64,000 nt of DNA from positions 3,816,001 to 3,880,000 of the forward strand of contig NZ_JAUSQM010000001.1 in NCBI RefSeq assembly GCF_030811215.1. The letters run 5' to 3'. Shown here in pieces: positions 62,405 through 64,000 of the stretch. The notes under the pieces were generated by a model that saw nothing but the letters and a program-made list of their open reading frames with translations, searched no databases and was not told the DNA's origin. Source of the DNA: Nocardioides massiliensis (GTDB taxonomy: Bacteria; Actinomycetota; Actinomycetes; Propionibacteriales; Nocardioidaceae). Position 1 is the first letter of the stretch, and each line of letters opens with the position of its first letter. A program made the position numbers and the translations under genes.

Positions 62405-62445
62405 CATCTCGCACGAGTTCGCCGGCGCAAACGGTGCGAGATGTC
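62403..62445. terminator. 12-bp inverted repeat after tetR
   Basis: GACATCTCGCAC (62403-62414) and GTGCGAGATGTC (62434-62445) are exact complements with a 19-nt loop; the left arm includes part of the tetR stop. It could be a terminator or a dispersed repeat. Confidence 0.5.
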
Positions 62446-62478
62446 GCAAATCGTGCCCGCATCGCGTGAGAATGCGCC

Positions 62479-62943
62479 ATGAGCGACCGCACCATCCGCA
62501 CCGCGACTCCCACCGACGCCGACCTCGTGGGTCAGTTGCTGTTCGACTTCAACCACGAGTTCGAGACCCCGTCGCCGTCGGCGGCGGAGTTCGGGCGCCG
62601 CTTCGCGGTGCTCCTCGAGCGCGACAACGTGCTGGTCCTGCTCAGCGGCGGCGCGGAGCCGACCGGCTTCGCCTACCTCACGCTCCGCCCCACGCCGTAC
62701 GGCGATGGTCCGCTGGCGCAGCTCGAGGAGCTCTACGTGCGACCGCCGTTGCGGGACCAGGGCATCGGCACCGTCCTGCTGCAGGCGGCGCTGACGGAGG
62801 TCCGGGCACGCGGAGCGGTGGAGATGCACATCAATGTCGACGAGATCGACACCGACACCCGCCGGTTCTACGAGCGGCACGGGTTCGTCAACGTCGAGCC
62901 CGGCAAGGACTACCGGATGCTCTGCTACATCCAGGAGCTCTAG
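62479..62943 (+). CDS. GNAT-family N-acetyltransferase
   Basis: The 154-residue protein has the GNAT fold, with the acetyl-CoA loop RPPLRDQGIGTVLLQAAL and the beta5-alpha4 segment NVDEIDTDTRRFYERHGFVN. It transfers an acetyl group to an amine; the acceptor is unknown. It appears monocistronic and converges on the desaturase gene. Confidence 0.88.
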   Translation: MSDRTIRTATPTDADLVGQLLFDFNHEFETPSPSAAEFGRRFAVLLERDNVLVLLSGGAEPTGFAYLTLRPTPYGDGPLAQLEELYVRPPLRDQGIGTVLLQAALTEVRARGAVEMHINVDEIDTDTRRFYERHGFVNVEPGKDYRMLCYIQEL

Positions 62944-62955
62944 CGGAGCGGGCGC

Positions 62956-64000
62956 TCAGGCGGGGCTGAGCGCCGGCGCCGGCCGCGCGAGCTTGCGCAG
63001 CTGCGAGCCCAGGTTGCGCCGGTTGGTCTCGGCGAGCCACCCGTTGGGCAGCGAGAGCCGGACGACCTTGTGCCACGCGCTGCCGACCTGCTGGACCAGC
63101 GGGCGCGAGCAGTAGTTCAGCCCGAACTTGTCGAACACCTCCCGCACGCGCGGGGCGATCTCGGCGTACCTGTTGCTCGGCAGGTCCGGGAAGATGTGGT
63201 GCTCGATCTGGTGCGAGAGGTTGCCGGCGAGCAGGTGCAGGAGCGGCGGACCGGAGATGTTGGCCGAGCCGAGCATCTGCCGGACGTACCACTGCCCCCG
63301 GGTCTCCTCCTCGTCGAGCTGGTCGAGCTCGAAGGCCTCGACGCCCTCGGGGAAGTGGCCGCACATGATGATCGAGTGGCTCCACAGGTTGCGCACCAGG
63401 TTGGCGGTGAGGTTGGCCCCGGCCGTCCGGCGCCAGCGCCGACCCGAGAGCAGGGGCCACGCGACGTAGTCCTTCGACGCCTGGCGCACCGCGCGCTTGA
63501 GCGTCACCAGCGCCTCGGCCTTCTTCTCCGGGCTCATCTTCCGCTTCTCGCGGATGTGCTCGCCGAAGTCGAGGTCATACATCGCGATGCCCTGCTCGAA
63601 GATGCAGGCGGTGACGAAGTTCCAGAACGGCTGGATGAGGTGCCGCTGGCGCCACGGCTGAGCCTCGTCGACGCGCATGATGCCGTAGCCGAGGTCGTTG
63701 TCCTTGCCGATGATGTTGGTGTAGGTGTGATGCACCTGGTTGTGGGCGCGCTGCCACTGCTCCGGCGGCGAGGCGTGGTCCCACTGCCACGTCGAGGAGT
63801 GGATCTTGGGATCGCGCATCCAGTCCCACTGCCCGTGCAGGACGTTGTGACCGATCTCCATGTTGTCGAGGATCTTGGCCAGCGCGAGAGCGGTCGTCCC
63901 CAGCACCCACGTCGCCCGGCCACGGCTCGCGAGGAGGGTGAGGCGCCCACCCAGCTCGAGACCCCGCTGCACGGTGATCAGCCGACGGATGTACGCCGCG
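62956..64000 (-). CDS. Membrane fatty-acid desaturase (acyl-CoA/acyl-lipid), 5' end outside window
   Basis: At least 347 residues lie inside the window; the frame stays open to the edge (AAYIRRLITVQRGLELGG), so the start is beyond 64000. The three histidine boxes are HNVLHGQWDW, HNQVHHTYTN and HQIEHHIFPDLP, which bind the diiron centre of membrane desaturases (DesA3-like). It introduces a double bond into an acyl chain with ferredoxin or a reductase partner. Confidence 0.92.
   Translation of the reverse strand, partial: AAYIRRLITVQRGLELGGRLTLLASRGRATWVLGTTALALAKILDNMEIGHNVLHGQWDWMRDPKIHSSTWQWDHASPPEQWQRAHNQVHHTYTNIIGKDNDLGYGIMRVDEAQPWRQRHLIQPFWNFVTACIFEQGIAMYDLDFGEHIREKRKMSPEKKAEALVTLKRAVRQASKDYVAWPLLSGRRWRRTAGANLTANLVRNLWSHSIIMCGHFPEGVEAFELDQLDEEETRGQWYVRQMLGSANISGPPLLHLLAGNLSHQIEHHIFPDLPSNRYAEIAPRVREVFDKFGLNYCSRPLVQQVGSAWHKVVRLSLPNGWLAETNRRNLGSQLRKLARPAPALSPA

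Noticed and set aside
1-64000. CRISPR arrays, insertion sequences, prophage genes or integrase/attachment sites
   Set aside because: No regularly spaced repeats, transposase, integrase or phage structural genes were found on either strand. The only tRNA, selC, shows no duplicated 3' end.

Overview
The window is GC-rich (about 70%) actinobacterial DNA. Many genes start with GTG, many neighbours overlap by the 4-bp ATGA or GTGA pattern, and the content (F420-type luciferase-like oxidoreductase, class III CoA-transferases, IclR and TetR regulators, Rv2629-like protein) suggests Nocardioides or a close relative. That placement is inference. The window is almost fully coding. No gene-free stretch exceeds 300 bp; the longest, about 240 bp, lies between selC and selA. 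I saw no insertion sequence, prophage or CRISPR array.

Layout. (1) 107-8571: a minus-strand acyl-CoA catabolic operon (two acyl-CoA dehydrogenases, two CaiB-type CoA-transferases, two MaoC-like hotdog proteins, an Ltp-type thiolase-fold protein and a DUF35 protein), divergent from an IclR regulator. It resembles the mycobacterial igr steroid side-chain operon. (2) 8586-17426: a second acyl-CoA block (carboxyltransferase, acyl-CoA ligase, SDR, PaaI thioesterase, thiolase), a cupin-like gene, and a plus-strand LLM oxidoreductase/SnoaL-like/SDR operon. (3) 17504-35457: a stress and envelope region. It holds a haem-oxygenase-like/CDGSH fusion, a methyltransferase, a stress-type SDR, a frameshifted large catalase, an FAD/Rieske oxidoreductase, a four-gene glycosyltransferase operon, a frameshifted NAD(P)H/FMN reductase, a YbdK-type ligase with a class II glutamine amidotransferase, a Balon/Rv2629-like protein, an MBL-fold enzyme, DUF1360, a universal stress protein and a secreted protein.

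(4) 35561-46585: a complete selenocysteine island. On the minus strand, selD is followed by an OFA-type transporter and fdhA-fdhB-fdhC. On the plus strand are tRNA-Sec (selC), selA and selB. fdhA contains an in-frame UGA followed by a SECIS-like hairpin whose GGUCU loop sits at the same distance as in E. coli fdhF. SelD makes selenophosphate, SelA charges tRNA-Sec, and SelB delivers it at that UGA to build the formate dehydrogenase active site. (5) 46628-49017: an agmatinase-family enzyme and a type B carboxylesterase. (6) 49023-55603: a full Wadjet anti-plasmid operon, jetA-jetB-jetC-jetD. (7) 55659-64000: a GyrI-like gene broken by an amber codon, an amine oxidase, small regulatory or binding proteins (HhH, cNMP-binding, CBS-BON), a TetR-linked SDR/DapB-like cluster with tandem operator-like repeats, a GNAT enzyme, and a fatty acid desaturase cut by the right edge.

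Three genes are disrupted (katE, the FMN reductase, the GyrI-like gene). Each disruption could be real or a sequencing error.
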